Of a stretch of DNA of 64,000 nt, positions 22,801 through 32,712 are shown one piece after another. Location of the stretch: the NCBI GenBank assembly GCA_905221605.1, contig CAJNDS010000327.1, forward strand, positions 1-64,000, given 5' to 3'. A program made the translations under genes and the position numbers. The stretch comes from Symbiodinium natans (taxonomy: Eukaryota; Sar; Dinophyceae; Suessiales; Symbiodiniaceae). A model generated the notes under the pieces. The model saw only the letters and a program-made list of their open reading frames with translations. It was not told where the DNA came from and did no database searches. The number at the start of each line of letters is the position of its first letter. The stretch's first letter is position 1.

Positions 22801-24821
22801 ACCCTGGTGAAGATGTGCAGCAGGTGTGGAGGATCTGTGGAATCCGACCAAGGGTTGGAGTTCAGGCATACCAGTGTGCCGAGGCAACTGGATGCAGTGT
22901 GGAGCAAGTTGGATCGTTGAAAAGTGTGAAAAAGTGTGGTGAAGTTTTTGAAAATTTCCACCTTAGAAGTCCCGAAACCCTTCGTGAAGACTCTTCCCCT
23001 GAGGTTCAAGAAATGGATTTATGGTCCACCCGCAAAAGCTTTGGTTCAAGCACCACGGAAGCTAGCCCTAGCCTGGAGCCTGTACCTTTGGTGAAGGACA
23101 GGAAAATGGCAGCTGAAGACAGCAGGAAGGGTGAGCAGGGTGCTGAGATGAAAAGCCCCTTTTGGTGTAAGGTTTGCAAATGGTTGTTCAGATCCGAGCA
23201 TGCTGCCGGGTTGAGCTGGGATGAAAGTGGCAAGCCCAAGTGCGAAAAGTGCAAACAGACTGTGACAGTCTCTGGCACGGATGCAAGCCATGCATTCCAT
23301 CTCCGAGAGGCAGAGAAGGAGCGCCGAGCTGCTGGAAAAAGGGGTGATAAAGGTGAAAGCCGAGGCTCAGGCCAAGCTGCACCGAAACCCAAGGCCATGC
23401 CGAAGGTGATTGAACGGATGGTCGACGTGTTTCCGGAGCTGGCGGATCCAGAGCCGCCGAAGTGGTTCGGTGATGTGTCATGGAGTATCTGCCGGCGCGG
23501 AACTCCAGTGGATGAGCTAGAGCTCAAGGACGTGATAGGCACGCTATCCGACAAGGATATGTTGCGCTATCAAAGCTCATACGAGAAGCTGGTGAAGCCC
23601 ATCCAGGAGGTGTGTGAGCTACAGGAGAAACCCACGAAGATCTTCGGAATCTTGGATGTCCGTGGACAGATTGGTGGCAAGGCCATCATCTGGGAGATGG
23701 CAGTGAATGAAGGAGGACTGTACATGGAAGTGCCGCCGGGAACGTGTGGCCTGGCGATGTTGAGCTTCGTGAGGTACTTGAAGAGAAAAGGGATAATCCC
23801 TGTTTTGCTTCTGGGTGAGCACCAGGACCTCGGAGTCTTGCGGATGGTGGATCTGTTGTGCATGCTACCCATTTTGGGAGCAGAGAGGATCATGGAGGAT
23901 GAAGCTGAGAGCTCGTATTATCCCCCATGGGTGTTGCGCTGGAAGAGAAGTGCAAAGGAAGGATCCTTGGTGTTTAAGGAACTGGTGGAGCGAGTGCGAG
24001 TGATTTCGATGTTGTCGTGTGATACACTTCGGATTCACGAGCCGGAGCTGAGGGAGAGACCAGTCCCCAAGTGGTCGTTTGTGGCCTACAGCCACTACAG
24101 ATCCGTGATGGAGTCTGTTGCAGGATTCTTGGAGGACCTGGAGAAAAAGAAAGAGGAGATCACCGACACGCAGAGGGCGGCAAGCTGGAAGAAGGTGGTT
24201 GCGAGTGAGACTCGAAGCGGTGTTGTGTGGATCTGCAAGTGTAAGTGGCACTTGCCGACCGACTATGTGGTGAGGTTCAACTTGACGTTGCCTGCCGACA
24301 TGTGGCAGCAAGCCTTTGGGATCATGGGTGAGAATGTTGGGAAACTCGAGAAGGAGGAAAAGGACCTGAAGCGGATCCTCAAGGCTGCAGCGGAACAGCA
24401 AGACCGAGAGTTCGAGGAAGCTGAGCGAAAGCGCAAGCGCATCGCCGACCTGTCAGCTGCCGAGGAAGAAGCTGCTAAGAGAGCAAAGCTGGAAGGCGAA
24501 GCGGTTCGCTCGCCTGTGTCAGTTGTACCATCTGAGTTGGATGCAGCAGCTATCGCGCAGATTGCTGAGCGTGTGAAGGCAAGCTTTAGTGTTGCCGATT
24601 TGGAGCTGATGTTGGAAGAGAAGAAGAGAAAGGTTGGAGACCAGCCAACTGAGAGGCCTGCGGAGACGCCAGCTGAGCCTAGCCGATCTTCGCAGGATGT
24701 GGTGATGGAAACGAGGACGGCTGAGTTGGCGGAGATGAAGGAAGCCGCCAAGGAGCGCCGCGCCAAGTTGATGGAGTCAACTGGAGCTGGCGAGAAGAAG
24801 GGCGAAGAGGATGAAGAATGA
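16824..24821 (+). CDS. copia Gag-Pol polyprotein with long C-terminal extension, 2,665 aa
   Basis: Order seen: Pro-rich N-terminus; Gln-rich stretch about 130-195; Gag; CCHC knuckle CYVCGGKGHYARDC from about 526; basic KGKGK tract; protease DSGAS at about 697; integrase with zinc-binding H...CPHC near 880, Asp about 909, Asp about 980, Glu about 1015 (GGVER); a long acidic linker that includes CPACGPKRG...HNAEC; reverse transcriptase with YVDD at about 1663-1666; RNase H with YADASW (about 1843), CEAEL and HTDSSS, ending WCPTAGMIADVLTK near 1980. Copia polyproteins are usually 1,300-1,500 residues. The final 670 or so residues have a four-Cys cluster (WCKVCKW...CEKCKQ, about 2113-2150), a mixed alpha/beta-looking region and a charged coiled coil from about 2500. 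I do not recognise that part. All catalytic residues are present and there is no internal stop, so the copy may be active. Confidence 0.93.
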   Translation: MLNTSPRHTSGAHVRSPRGGRERGSSVPIMDAETRRRVDPFPGLGNPNPLWVQGLAQGSQPVYGPVPRGRTPARSPHGVATGAPQQTMGGPSFPPGLPQQAVGSPSLPPGLSTGPPQPVVTPSQTSPDVQGLTRQVRELESMMQQLVVQQQQFMQTMTSSMVQQQQQHQQWMIQQHQQQQPQQQQQVNPPLPQDGVPENMPSSSSGCQGASPVGTPAKGTQLFRMASPSPPLRPPPLEQERERDVFARSDKWLPSLPTIDFSSWKDRISEALGFLTWMEKLTSWVGLGSEVFPNELMHAVKTQEESRLKQDRLTVEQQKRSTRLMHILRQTFANHEKSSLILQTYVESESTYQQSGFVALRLLAKEFCLKSRAECLFFRSQLVNQTVKAPSIPEIIRKIEHELNKYTKLLNSLDPDVHAGGLQIQEADSVMVLLRSLPDRCRSHCLLHGDSESFEDLKRVALKFEVQQRVWSEAPGTKLQPFRDPNEGKGNEGKPKGKGKEQKGKRESSKGAGKRASSQNKKDVECYVCGGKGHYARDCWYKEGDSGKKPNSPNAKAKAKAKGDPKKKPEKGKPKGKGKGKGKTVAEVSQEGESSDYQLTGGEWNEPESEARVESVLQPLEELLDEVRKEWIPRSTDEIDWSWEVETRVRIAELEHRISTDLSQMLPSKSVRSLMKPPMNQVKSMEKDDASKWWLIDSGASVTVIAKRYLDEFQILDRKALGPNERYSAANDTPVNVFERVRIRALLPMYEGKQYLGLTSVCVTGVVADVAHNILSTEQMVNTGWEVKFTRREISLRHEKKGVMGYGVSWAGCPWIYLQGDAGKRKKVTFGRTEVRPMDVDDGQRPMEVDQMQSVQSMTKKKQEEMELHRMRGHIPFSSECPHCRMTRGTTQHRRTKDAQDRPVALQADFCFINLVTGTFAKDQPTAPNMKVLVMTEMSTRMIGCLLVGTNADNTSSWIRYWMNAFGLDIAGSAVLLRTDSETAVSALIKRANLGIRIVTQRAPPQGHEAVGGVERAVRTLKELFSTVRLDLRAQGFDLKRSPRAFEFGLIYCAAMHNHHAAAFDGKKSPQELVLQRSLHECGSSLIGATVLAELPDSMKTTALSRFVEAAYVYPEVGGLTHVVSAMVDGCPKHFRAKSIKHIVPLKIGLEHCQHLLKEHDPSDTLAPPILKEKEDGVPDRIEGEADKAFEGRVSDGPTTDMSKVGPPAAWVKEHGGTANCPACGPKRGKANHNAECRKRYDDWLKAQRQRLESKEPTEETPKMDQRSSKDAGVMESGSEPSLLKRPKITYESRPDPKLEERQSVPTPATEVVDVDMEDFEDPSLPYQGIPDEAMEPGYFEGETPAEDEAIPMEEEKPQMDVDSVPNESSRVPRRLESLTSDVNSVPDESNRVPRLINRICLDPRLDVPQGPIKMVSSDESPKLVHVTNSILLNKNSTFPESMKVCGSQVWLARPTSVLSEIDGCPLDVDKTVEGRRTELQSMTAHKAGRVVGADEAQKFARQHGIKIIPTRWVIGPKVVNGKEAVRARCVVQDIAKGSTASSLGLSATTPSLEALRTLLAIASVDAMDVATLDVSTAFLHSPLPKGSKAIIQLPKDVSACKDYYVPVFMILDQAMNGLRVAAKAWNLKLATVVKKVGLKQCPTEPSVFEGTVRGKRFLMLCYVDDLILCGTRDAIRLVTDTLNGELKIKETGRITSTGGKITFLGREIERQGSHLRMRVPPAYLDALFETEFCKDLKVVTAPPDIVKTVEKGRASGSDPELSDTAAARYRAVLGRIAWWGQSRPDLSRWMSILSQGQSKPTACFEQALRQVIRFLKGQYHAWQYFGPDGNVPDSGPAQLEVYADASWAPQASLGRRSVSGIAIFYRGCLIKGISRVQGCVSLSSCEAELRAILTAVQESEGLATLIGQLAESDVTIRLHTDSSSARAVLLNRGLSRRVRHLDIAVCYLQERIQEAQTLKVIWCPTAGMIADVLTKCLSQVTFCQHQQAMGIYPGEDVQQVWRICGIRPRVGVQAYQCAEATGCSVEQVGSLKSVKKCGEVFENFHLRSPETLREDSSPEVQEMDLWSTRKSFGSSTTEASPSLEPVPLVKDRKMAAEDSRKGEQGAEMKSPFWCKVCKWLFRSEHAAGLSWDESGKPKCEKCKQTVTVSGTDASHAFHLREAEKERRAAGKRGDKGESRGSGQAAPKPKAMPKVIERMVDVFPELADPEPPKWFGDVSWSICRRGTPVDELELKDVIGTLSDKDMLRYQSSYEKLVKPIQEVCELQEKPTKIFGILDVRGQIGGKAIIWEMAVNEGGLYMEVPPGTCGLAMLSFVRYLKRKGIIPVLLLGEHQDLGVLRMVDLLCMLPILGAERIMEDEAESSYYPPWVLRWKRSAKEGSLVFKELVERVRVISMLSCDTLRIHEPELRERPVPKWSFVAYSHYRSVMESVAGFLEDLEKKKEEITDTQRAASWKKVVASETRSGVVWICKCKWHLPTDYVVRFNLTLPADMWQQAFGIMGENVGKLEKEEKDLKRILKAAAEQQDREFEEAERKRKRIADLSAAEEEAAKRAKLEGEAVRSPVSVVPSELDAAAIAQIAERVKASFSVADLELMLEEKKRKVGDQPTERPAETPAEPSRSSQDVVMETRTAELAEMKEAAKERRAKLMESTGAGEKKGEEDEE

Positions 24822-25550
24822 ACTGAGATGCTAAGTGATCTCAGTGGTTGGGTGGGTGAGTGAAACCCGCAGCCATTTTTTGGAAGCCATGGCCGCGTTG
24901 CCGCCATGGAGCGCCCGCGATTTTTCTGGTTAGTGTGAGCCCTTGTTTCAGTGCATGAGAAGTTTGCAAAGAGGAGGCAAAATGATGATGAAACTCAACG
25001 AGGGACTCTATAGCCCCTTCTGCAAGGCGTCTGATTGCCACCTCTGAAGACGTTTTTGGCTGATGGTACGCTGGAAGAAGCGAAACTATGAAGCCAATCT
25101 TTTCTTGAAGGATCAGCTAGCCGATGCTAGTTGGTGAGTTTGGTGACCTGGAAGATGCGAGACTGAGGAGGAGTACCACGACAAGGTCGAGTGCTGAGTG
25201 GGAAACATCTGAAGCTTGCATTAATTCGTTTTCACGTGTTTGTCACCACGAACTCTTGGATTCGTTCCAAGACAACCCTGCCCCAGTGCAGGTGGATGCA
25301 AGTTTAATTCGTTTTTCACGTGTTTGGACAACGAACTCTTGGGTTACCAGTGATGTGGACCCAGGACAACCTGCCTGATGGTGGGATCTTGCATGAGTTT
25401 TAAGTTTGATGTCAGAGATCGACTGGTGTGTTGTTTGTTTCGTTTGGTGGCGAGTACGCACCAAGGGAATGTGGCCAGGGCATCCCCTTAGTGTTGAAGT
25501 GCCGAGCTGGGCTTGGACTTCAGATCTTTGACATGAACCCTCAGCAAAAT
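24822..25550 (+). other. 3' non-coding region of copia element 2
   Basis: No open frame of note. It contains an imperfect direct repeat of about 75 bp (25213-25282 and 25298-25374), each with TTAATTCGTTTT.CACGTGTTTG and ending near ACAACC.TGCC. The second copy includes TTCGTTTTTCACGTG (25308-25322), which is identical to the LTR-end/PBS junction at 16396-16410. Confidence 0.7.
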
Positions 25551-25566
25551 GCGGGGGGTGGAAGAT
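25551..25566 (+). promoter_or_regulatory. Polypurine tract of copia element 2
   Basis: GCGGGGGGTGGAAGA overlaps the start of the 3' LTR. Its position fits the plus-strand primer for reverse transcription. The exact cut site is uncertain because GTGGAAGAT is also found at the 5' LTR start. Confidence 0.6.
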
Positions 25567-25930
25567 TGTGGCTGATCATTGATGTTTTTGTCATGTTTTG
25601 GATCAGCTTGTATAGGTTTGTTTTGCTTCGGAGTGATTGGGAATCCGTGTGATCCCATCCTCGATGGTTTATGCCTCGTTGATTTCCAAGGAAATCATAC
25701 GAGTGTGTTTTTGCCCAATACGCTATTTAAAGTGAGTGTGCAGTGTGTAGGAACTTCGTTCTGAAGCTGAGTTTAAGCTCACAAGAGAGAATTCGTTTAG
25801 TTTGTGCACTTCGTGACTTTTGGCTCAAGTGGCTCTGACTGTGAAAAAGAGAGAGCTGTCCGCACTTGTGTGAGAGGTCAGGGTTCGTGCTTTCAAGGGA
25901 AAAGGTACCAGAGGGACCTTCGTTTTTTCA
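25559..25930 (+). repeat. 3' LTR of copia element 2
   Basis: 372 bp, the same as the 5' LTR except G to T near its start (CAGTGATG versus CATTGATG) and six instead of five T before the terminal CA. A 61-residue frame inside it is a shadow shared by both LTRs. Confidence 0.95.
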
Positions 25931-26514
25931 CGATCCTTGATGACTCTCTTTTCATTCCGCGTGCGCACATGCAGAACAACACTGCAACGTTCTAGAAACG
26001 GGGTTGCTGCGGTAAAGAGTGCACAAGGCACAATTTCGTCATGATGCAACTGCCCACAACCAACGCTGCACGCAACGCAAGCGAGAACGTTCAAAACGCG
26101 TATTGGGCTTGTTTCTTCCCGCCCGCTTTGGTGACGCACTGCCCTTATTAGGTCCGACAACGGCTTGCGCATCTGTGTTCTTGCTCTGGTGGCATGGTCT
26201 TGCTTGCCAGCCGAAGAACAGACTTATTCACACCCCTGGCGTACCCATAACCGCATTAGATTTGTAGCCTCTGGCCGATAGAGCAAGTAGGTAAGGGAAG
26301 TCGGCAAAGCAAGTGTTCTTGCCTTGCTGGCTTTGCACCAAGTTGTCTTGCAAAACGGTCTCTTTGCGGTTGCTTCTTTGTGACTCACGACTTTGCGCTT
26401 GCTGGCGTGTGCAGTTTTAACAGTTGTTGTCTGTTTCACTTTGAATAGAAAGTCACACAAATCGACCCACTGTGCGACTGATGAGTAAAAGGGCCATTAA
26501 AAAAAATGCATTGT

Positions 26515-26660
26515 GTGCAGTGTGTATCGAATGTCGTGTGGTGTGAAGTGTACAGTGTTGTGCAGTGTGGTGTGGTGTCTAGTGTGCAGTGCAGTGTGGA
26601 GTGTGTGGTGTTCAGTGTAGTGTGTAGTGTGTAGTGTAGTGTGCAGTGTGTTGTAAAGAA
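26515..26660. repeat. GTGTGCAGTGTGTAGTG-type low-complexity repeat
   Basis: Variants of (AGTGTGC/T)n with GTGTAGTG units. It resembles the second patch at 26995-27105 in motif content. Open frames through it are not credible. Confidence 0.85.
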
Positions 26661-26923
26661 TGGAATGTGCAGTGCGCTTGGGAAGTGCGGCCATTTAGCG
26701 TTTTAAAGGCGTTTTTGGACCATGGTCGCATCACGTTGATAAATTCAGAGCTTTGGTGAAGGCTTGGACATTGTTGCGGTTGCGATGCAAGAAGATATGT
26801 TTGGTGACTTGCTTGCGTACATAGGCAATGGCTTTGAACTTCTGAGGCATGTGCGTGTTTTCTTTGCAAAGTCAAGCTGAAGCAATGTCACTGTCGTGCC
26901 ATGTTGATGGCGAGAACGTTTCA

Positions 26924-26924
<1 letters not shown>

Positions 26925-26962
<38 letters not shown>

Positions 26963-27115
26963 TCTGTGTGTGTGTGTGTGTTGTGTGTGTGTGTGTGTGC
27001 AGTGTGTAGTGTGTTGTGTGTGGTGTCGAGTGTGCAGTGTCTGTGCAGTGTGCAGTGTGCAGTGTGCAATGTGCAATGTGTGGTGTGTGGTGTGTGGTGT
27101 GTGCTGTGTGTGCCA
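26925..27115. repeat. (TG)n run passing into AGTGTGC-type repeats
   Basis: A (TG)n microsatellite at about 26925-27000 is followed by AGTGTGCAGTGTGCAATGTG units. The motif is shared with 26515-26660. Confidence 0.88.
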
Positions 27116-28914
27116 TTGTCAGCACTTCAGGTAGTTGCAAGACATGGCTTTCCCATGTTTTCCATTGTCTGACGTTTTGCACGGTTGATTATATGCTTGG
27201 CCCAAGTCCAAATCTGCTATCCAATGTTCAGAAGCTTGTCAAGCCCCATCGCCAGCGCAGCAAACAAGCATATCCCAGTGAGATCAGTCTTGTCGCGACA
27301 CCCATACACAACTCAGGCTTGGTTGCCTAGCTCTCACCATTTCGCCAAGATGTATGGCAATCACGATTTGCTGAGGGCTTATTGTCGGTGAACACGCAAT
27401 GGTGGTGTTTTGTGCATTCACATTCTGCATGTGCTGCTGCAAATGTGAACAAGAATGATTTGTATCATTTGAAAACCATCCCCGGGACCGGTAGAATGCG
27501 TGCAGATAACTGTTGTGGACATGCCGAACGCATTAATTATCGGTTTGTCGAAAGCCTTGAACTCTTTGCGATTTGCTTGCGGTCTGAGGGGTTCAACAGC
27601 ATGTTGCAACAGATGCTTACACGGTGTTAGCGATTGCAAATAGCTCTGTTGCTCGAAAGTGTATTACTGCTTCACGACGGGCTGTTTCTGTTGCTTGGAG
27701 CACTCATGTGCGCCTTGCTGTTGTTACTGTTCGACAGCTGGAAGCTGAGTTGCAAAAAGGTGAATGCAAGGTTAGGTTCCATCACATCGTCAACATGTCT
27801 GCAAATGGGTAACAATGGTGGTTGCATGTATGTCGGGGAGCACCTTCTTGCCGTGCACCAACCACTTGAAGTGCTGTCGTCGGGCTCTGATCGATATGGT
27901 GTGTAGTTTGGGGGAGGTGAGGCGTTTGCATTGACCGTGCTAAGGTCAACGGTTGTTGCGATATTCTGTTTGTTCTTACACACTAGCTACTTGTTCCATG
28001 CTAGGGCTGGGCGTCCTTTGTGACGTCGCTTCAGCCTGCTTGCTTAAATCCTGTTGGAAGCCCAGGTTTCACAATCCTCATCTTCTTCATGCGGTCCTGT
28101 CCAGGCGCCTTTCATTGACACGCCCCAGTCTCAGCCACGCAGAACTGCTTTTTGAGACAGCGCATGGTGTGACTGTGGGCAGCTCCGCTAGAACGTGTAG
28201 AAGTGTAAGAAGGGATCCACAAGTGGTCAAGGATCAACATCATTGCTTGCTCCAATGAATAGCTCTAGAGTATCGGGTCAGCGTCAGCAAGCTCATGGCT
28301 TTCACAGAGCCGGACATCAAAAAGTGTCAAAGGCATTGTGCATCGTGCACGATTCGTGCACATTTAGTTTCGAGCTTGGAGGAAGTTGAGCAAAAGGACC
28401 GGCGGATAAAGTTGTACAATTTGAGCAGCTCTTTCGCCCTCTGTTGACGAGAGAGGGTCATTCAGTGTGAAGGGTAGAGCTCTGTTTCGAGATTTTGAGA
28501 AAAGTCACTGTGCTGTCATGTGTTACAGCTGAGGATCTTGGAGCCATTGCGACTCCTTTTTATGATGCAACCCGAAGTCTGGTCCCCCAGGACTTGGGAT
28601 GCATGTATCCCTCCGAGTATGCTTGGGTCTCCTTAAATGCGTTGCCGGTGATGTTTGAGGCCCATCACCATGTATGAAGTGGCGTCCGAAGGACCCGCAA
28701 AAGGCATGACACCCACAAGGTGGCACTGCAGCTTTGGTTGCATCAGGCACCCTGCGGTGCGGGAATTCGTTTCAAACTCGGGGTGACCCGTTGCCGGCGC
28801 AGAAGAGAGGGGGCCGTGACTCCAGGCCGCCGCCGCCGCCGGGCATAGCGCCCACGTGGCCGCCATTGGCTTCAGATGTTCTCGCTGACACTTACTGGGA
28901 TGGTATTGTTCCTG

Positions 28915-29515
28915 GGAGACTTGTGAGGAGTCTTCGAAAAGTTCCCGGAGTGTGCCTGGCCGCTGCTGTCTGGATGCTTCGGCCTCTTGTCCCTTGAGTG
29001 CAACTTCGACTCCTTCACACCGGTGAAGCTCCTGCTGTGTGACAAGAGACAATCTTCTTCCGTCCGACCTCAGCATCTTCCATCCAACCTCAGCCAAGCA
29101 GGAGCAGGCCTTGAATGGAGTGTCATCCGATCCCTCCGCCACGCTCACCCGCGTGTCCATATGATATGCGAGATGCTGACTGCATCATCTAGCAATGTTT
29201 CGATGGCCTTGTCTTCACAAGCAAGTGCGCCTTCTTGGTAATCAAGTTGGCACTCTCAGCATGTGGTGTCGGCTCGTGAGTCTTTTTTGTGTCTCTGCCT
29301 GGGCACTGATGTGGCCAAGGAGTTTACCGCGCAGCTTGCGTACGCGACGGGCGGCTGACATCGGATGCCCGTCTCGTTTGTAAGTTGCCGGTTGGTGGGC
29401 ACCTGTTGGGACGTTTCTTCCGGGAAAACTGGTGAGGAGTCTTCGAAGAGTTCCCGGAGTGTGCCTGGCCGGCCTGGCCGGCTCTGTTTTCTGAATGCTT
29501 CGGCCTCTTGTCCCG
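28915..29515. repeat. Two diverged copies of an approximately 85-bp repeat
   Basis: 28922-28995 and 29428-29515 share GAGGAGTCTTCGAA.AGTTCC, CGGAGTGTGCCTGGCCG and GCTTCGGCCTCTTGTCCC. The following bases (GTGACAAGAG / GTGACAAAAG) also correspond. Confidence 0.75.
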
Positions 29516-30480
29516 AGCAATCCCCTTGAAGTACTTTCGACGGGTTCGAGCTGGTGAGGCGTGAGGCTCCTGCTGTGTGACAAAAGCAAGACTCTGCATC
29601 CGACGTCAGCAAAGGAGCAGGAGCCTTGAGGGACCGTCATCCGGTGTCTCCAGCACTCTCACCATGTGCTGTCAGCTCGTGAATCTGCTTTCCACTGGCT
29701 CTGTGCCGGGTTCCGAGGTCCATGAAGCTTAGCGAGTGGTTGCCGGGCAAAGGCCCTGGGCCCCAGAAGTTAGCTGCAACTAGGCCCTGGAGCCAGATCC
29801 TGTGGCAGGCATCACGATGTTGAAGGAGTTGCCGTAGCAAACAGGTGCTTCTTGGAATCCACGGTTCCAGGCGATGGCGTGGGTCGGTGACATGTCTCGC
29901 GGACAGACAATGTGAGCGATCTGAAATCCTGGGCAAGGGGTAAGACCCAGTTGCAGCCATCTTTCATCCCTGTGGGACTCGGCTATTCGTGCCGTGCTCC
30001 TCGTGTTTGCTGGCGGCCTGGGTAGACAAAGGTTGACTTCATATCAGCTCCATCGTCCACAGGGCTTTATACCAATTCCTGGATCAGTGGAGACTTTCGG
30101 CCTGATCAGTTGCCAGGTTGAAATTTTGCAAATGATGTGTAGCTCGGAACCAGGAACGCCACGAAGGCAGGTCTAGTGCAAAACTGTACGCGAGTTAGGG
30201 TGCTGATGCGGCTTCCGAGTGTACCGTGCAGCTCGCGTATTCAAAGGGGGCCTGCCATGGATACGAGGATCAGTGGCTCTCAACGCGATCAGTGACGAGG
30301 TTGGAGTTAGTCAAAAGGATGTGTAACAAAGCCGGCAAGGCAGTGCCAGGTTGCCCAAAAACGAAGCCAGCAGGGCGGCGCCCGTACGTAGCTGTGCGCG
30401 ACTTGGGGTCCTGATGTGGCTCCGCAGTTTACCGTGCAGCTCGTGCAGGCAACTGCGGGCTGACATGGATACATGAGGAG
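29305..30480. repeat. Three diverged copies of an approximately 70-bp repeat
   Basis: At 29305-29375, 30195-30270 and 30410-30480: each has CTGATG.GGC, then GTTTACCG.GCAGCTCG (or GTGTACCG), then CTG.CAT.GGAT. Similarity is imperfect, so the copies are old. Confidence 0.6.
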
Positions 30481-32667
30481 CACTAGCCTTACCGGCACAC
30501 GCACGTCACTCGCAACATCGCGAGGGCTGCAGCACCTGCCTGCCGGCCGCTGCAGGCGAGTTGGAGTTCCCCTGATCTTGAGATCCTGCCGATGCCGGAG
30601 GGTTCTGCCGATTACGACACTCACGGGTCGAAATGTCGGGCCCTGCTTGAGATTTGAAAATGTTGGCCGCTTTGAGTTCTCAAGGGGGATGAAAGGGATC
30701 CCTGGGCTGGGCAGCTTTTTTAGGGCGCGGCCTGCAAACAAAGGACTCCGAGCCGGAGACGGTGTCTTCAGGAGGCCTCCGGACGCCCCGAGAGTTCGGT
30801 TGTGTCTCAAATCCGGTTTTCGCCGGGAAAACTTGCTTGGAAAGAGGAGGCTTGTAGCCAACAGGGCCCAGCATTGCCCTGCCTCCCTGAGCTCGACCTC
30901 AGCCAAGTACCGTCAGACGAGACCTCTCCCGGAGCTTCGCATGTGACGTTTGTGAGATCATGCCCCGATGGCTCTCCCAAAGCAGGGCAAAGACATTGGG
31001 CTCGGCTAGACTGTAGCAAAAGCCCGAAGGATGGCTCAGCCTGACAGGACGGGCTACTGTATAGTATAATTCCCGAAAAAGGCCCTTTTATAGGGTTGAC
31101 TATGGGGATTCGAGGGCCCAACAGCCCATCCTGCTAGCTGAGAATCCAGGCTAGGCACAGAGAGGCTGCGCTCCGTGCTTCTCTGGACTTCCATTTCTGT
31201 GCCCTGCCGCGCCTTGGAGAGTTGCCTTTGGCCTGAGCTTACTCCACACTGCTTGCCGCCGGTGTGCGCGGAGCTGATGTTAGCAGCAAGAGCCCCCCCA
31301 GAATGATAGAGAATGTGTAGGATGTGGATTCAATTCTGCATGTTCTGGGCTCATTCTCCGCTGTTTGACTGTTGACGCAGTTGCCTCGCTCTTGCCCTCA
31401 TGCCGGCGGCCCTGCCTGGCTGCTTTCTTCATTCCAGCAGACCTTCCTACTTGCTGCAGTGCGGGTTTTATATGGGTGCTTGGTGCTTCCGACAGCCCGG
31501 CGCAGCCGGATCTACTGTCTGCTGCCTGTGCCAAGCTGGATCCACTGAACCACCCCAGGGTTTCAGAAGCCAGTTGCCGCAGCGGGATCAACGGGATACA
31601 TGTGACACGGGACCTCCCTCGGTGCCACTAACTTGTCCTTGCATTCCTTGGCTCTTCGAGCCGGTCCCTGTGGTCCAACCAGGCAGCAGAAGCAACAAAG
31701 TAACGCTGACTCTCACAAAGAACTCTTAAAACTGGGGCCTTGGGGAGTGCGGAATGCTGCGCTGCTTGTGCTGAAACATGTTGAAGAACAGCTGAAGCAT
31801 GTGAAGCCCCCGTGGTGGCAACGCTGTGGCACAGGTATGTTAGCCACCTGCATGCCCCTTCTGCCTGTTTCTGCTCATCTGAAAGCGAGCTTTGTCACAA
31901 CCTTTCATAGTACAGGCGCTTGTGCCAGGTCCGTGTCCCATTCTGCCTGTTGCAGGCAGTTTTGAAAGGCAGGAGAAGTGAGGAACACTGCCATGCATGT
32001 TTCAGTTGTTTTAGGGGATGTGGACTTGCCTAGGCCGCATTCCACTTGCGCAGGCTATCTAGTGTCCCTGCCTGCCGGGACGCTTAGCGGCGACCCAGCG
32101 TATCAGAGAGCCTTAACTTGAGAATAAGCGAAACCTGAACGCGACGATGTGGCCCCGATCATGGCTGGTGGTGAGCGGAGGCAGGGCAGAGTGGAGGTGT
32201 CACGCGTGTGGCCGCCCCACCTGCCTACGGTTGAGGAAAGTCGCTGCTCGGAGGCTTCACGTTCTCTCTTTGCGCCGGCGCGGACATCAGGAAAGGCATC
32301 CAATGACGCCCCTAAATTCTATGAGCAATCTCTTGCAACAGATGGCCAAACTCGAAGCAAGCTTTTCTGTTCAGGTTTTGCTGCAGATTCTTGGCTGCTG
32401 AACTTTTTAGGAAACGTGTTGCCGGGCAATGCCCCTGTGGTCCGCGCTGACACTGAGGGGCCCATGAAACCCCGTGAGCGCAGGCTTTGCATCTTCTTGC
32501 AGCTTGGCAGTCGGACGACCTATCAGAAGTAGGCGTGAGTTCCGTGCGGCCGAAGGGCTCGCAAGCCCAAAAAGTCGGCTGCAGCTTTCTTTCCGTGCGA
32601 TCTGTTCCTCGGTGGCCTGCGCCGCAGTACGCGTCGGAAATACTTGATCTTGCCTTGAGATTCAGGA

Positions 32668-32712
32668 ACCCTGAACCCTAAGCCCCAAACCCTAAACCCT
32701 AAACCCTAAACA
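32668..32712. repeat. CCCTAAA array
   Basis: About five CCCTAAA-type units, first isolated interstitial patch right of 10.2 kb. Confidence 0.85.

Larger units (their letters stand above)
16036..25930 (+). mobile_element. Complete, young Ty1/copia-type LTR retrotransposon (element 2)
   Basis: Two LTRs (16036-16406 and 25559-25930) start TGG, end TTTTCA and differ by one substitution and one T in a T-run. They enclose a primer-binding site, a leader, a single polyprotein frame of 2,665 codons, a 737-bp 3' non-coding region and a purine-rich tract. Integrase precedes reverse transcriptase, which defines copia. Total length is about 9.9 kb, long for copia (usually near 5 kb). The bases next to the two ends (ACCAG on the left, CGATC on the right) do not match, so no target-site duplication is visible. 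Confidence 0.95.
25931..28400. other. Flank of element 2, no recognised gene
   Basis: Only short unrecognised frames. It holds two TGTG-rich low-complexity patches (26515-26660 and 26925-27115). Confidence 0.55.
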
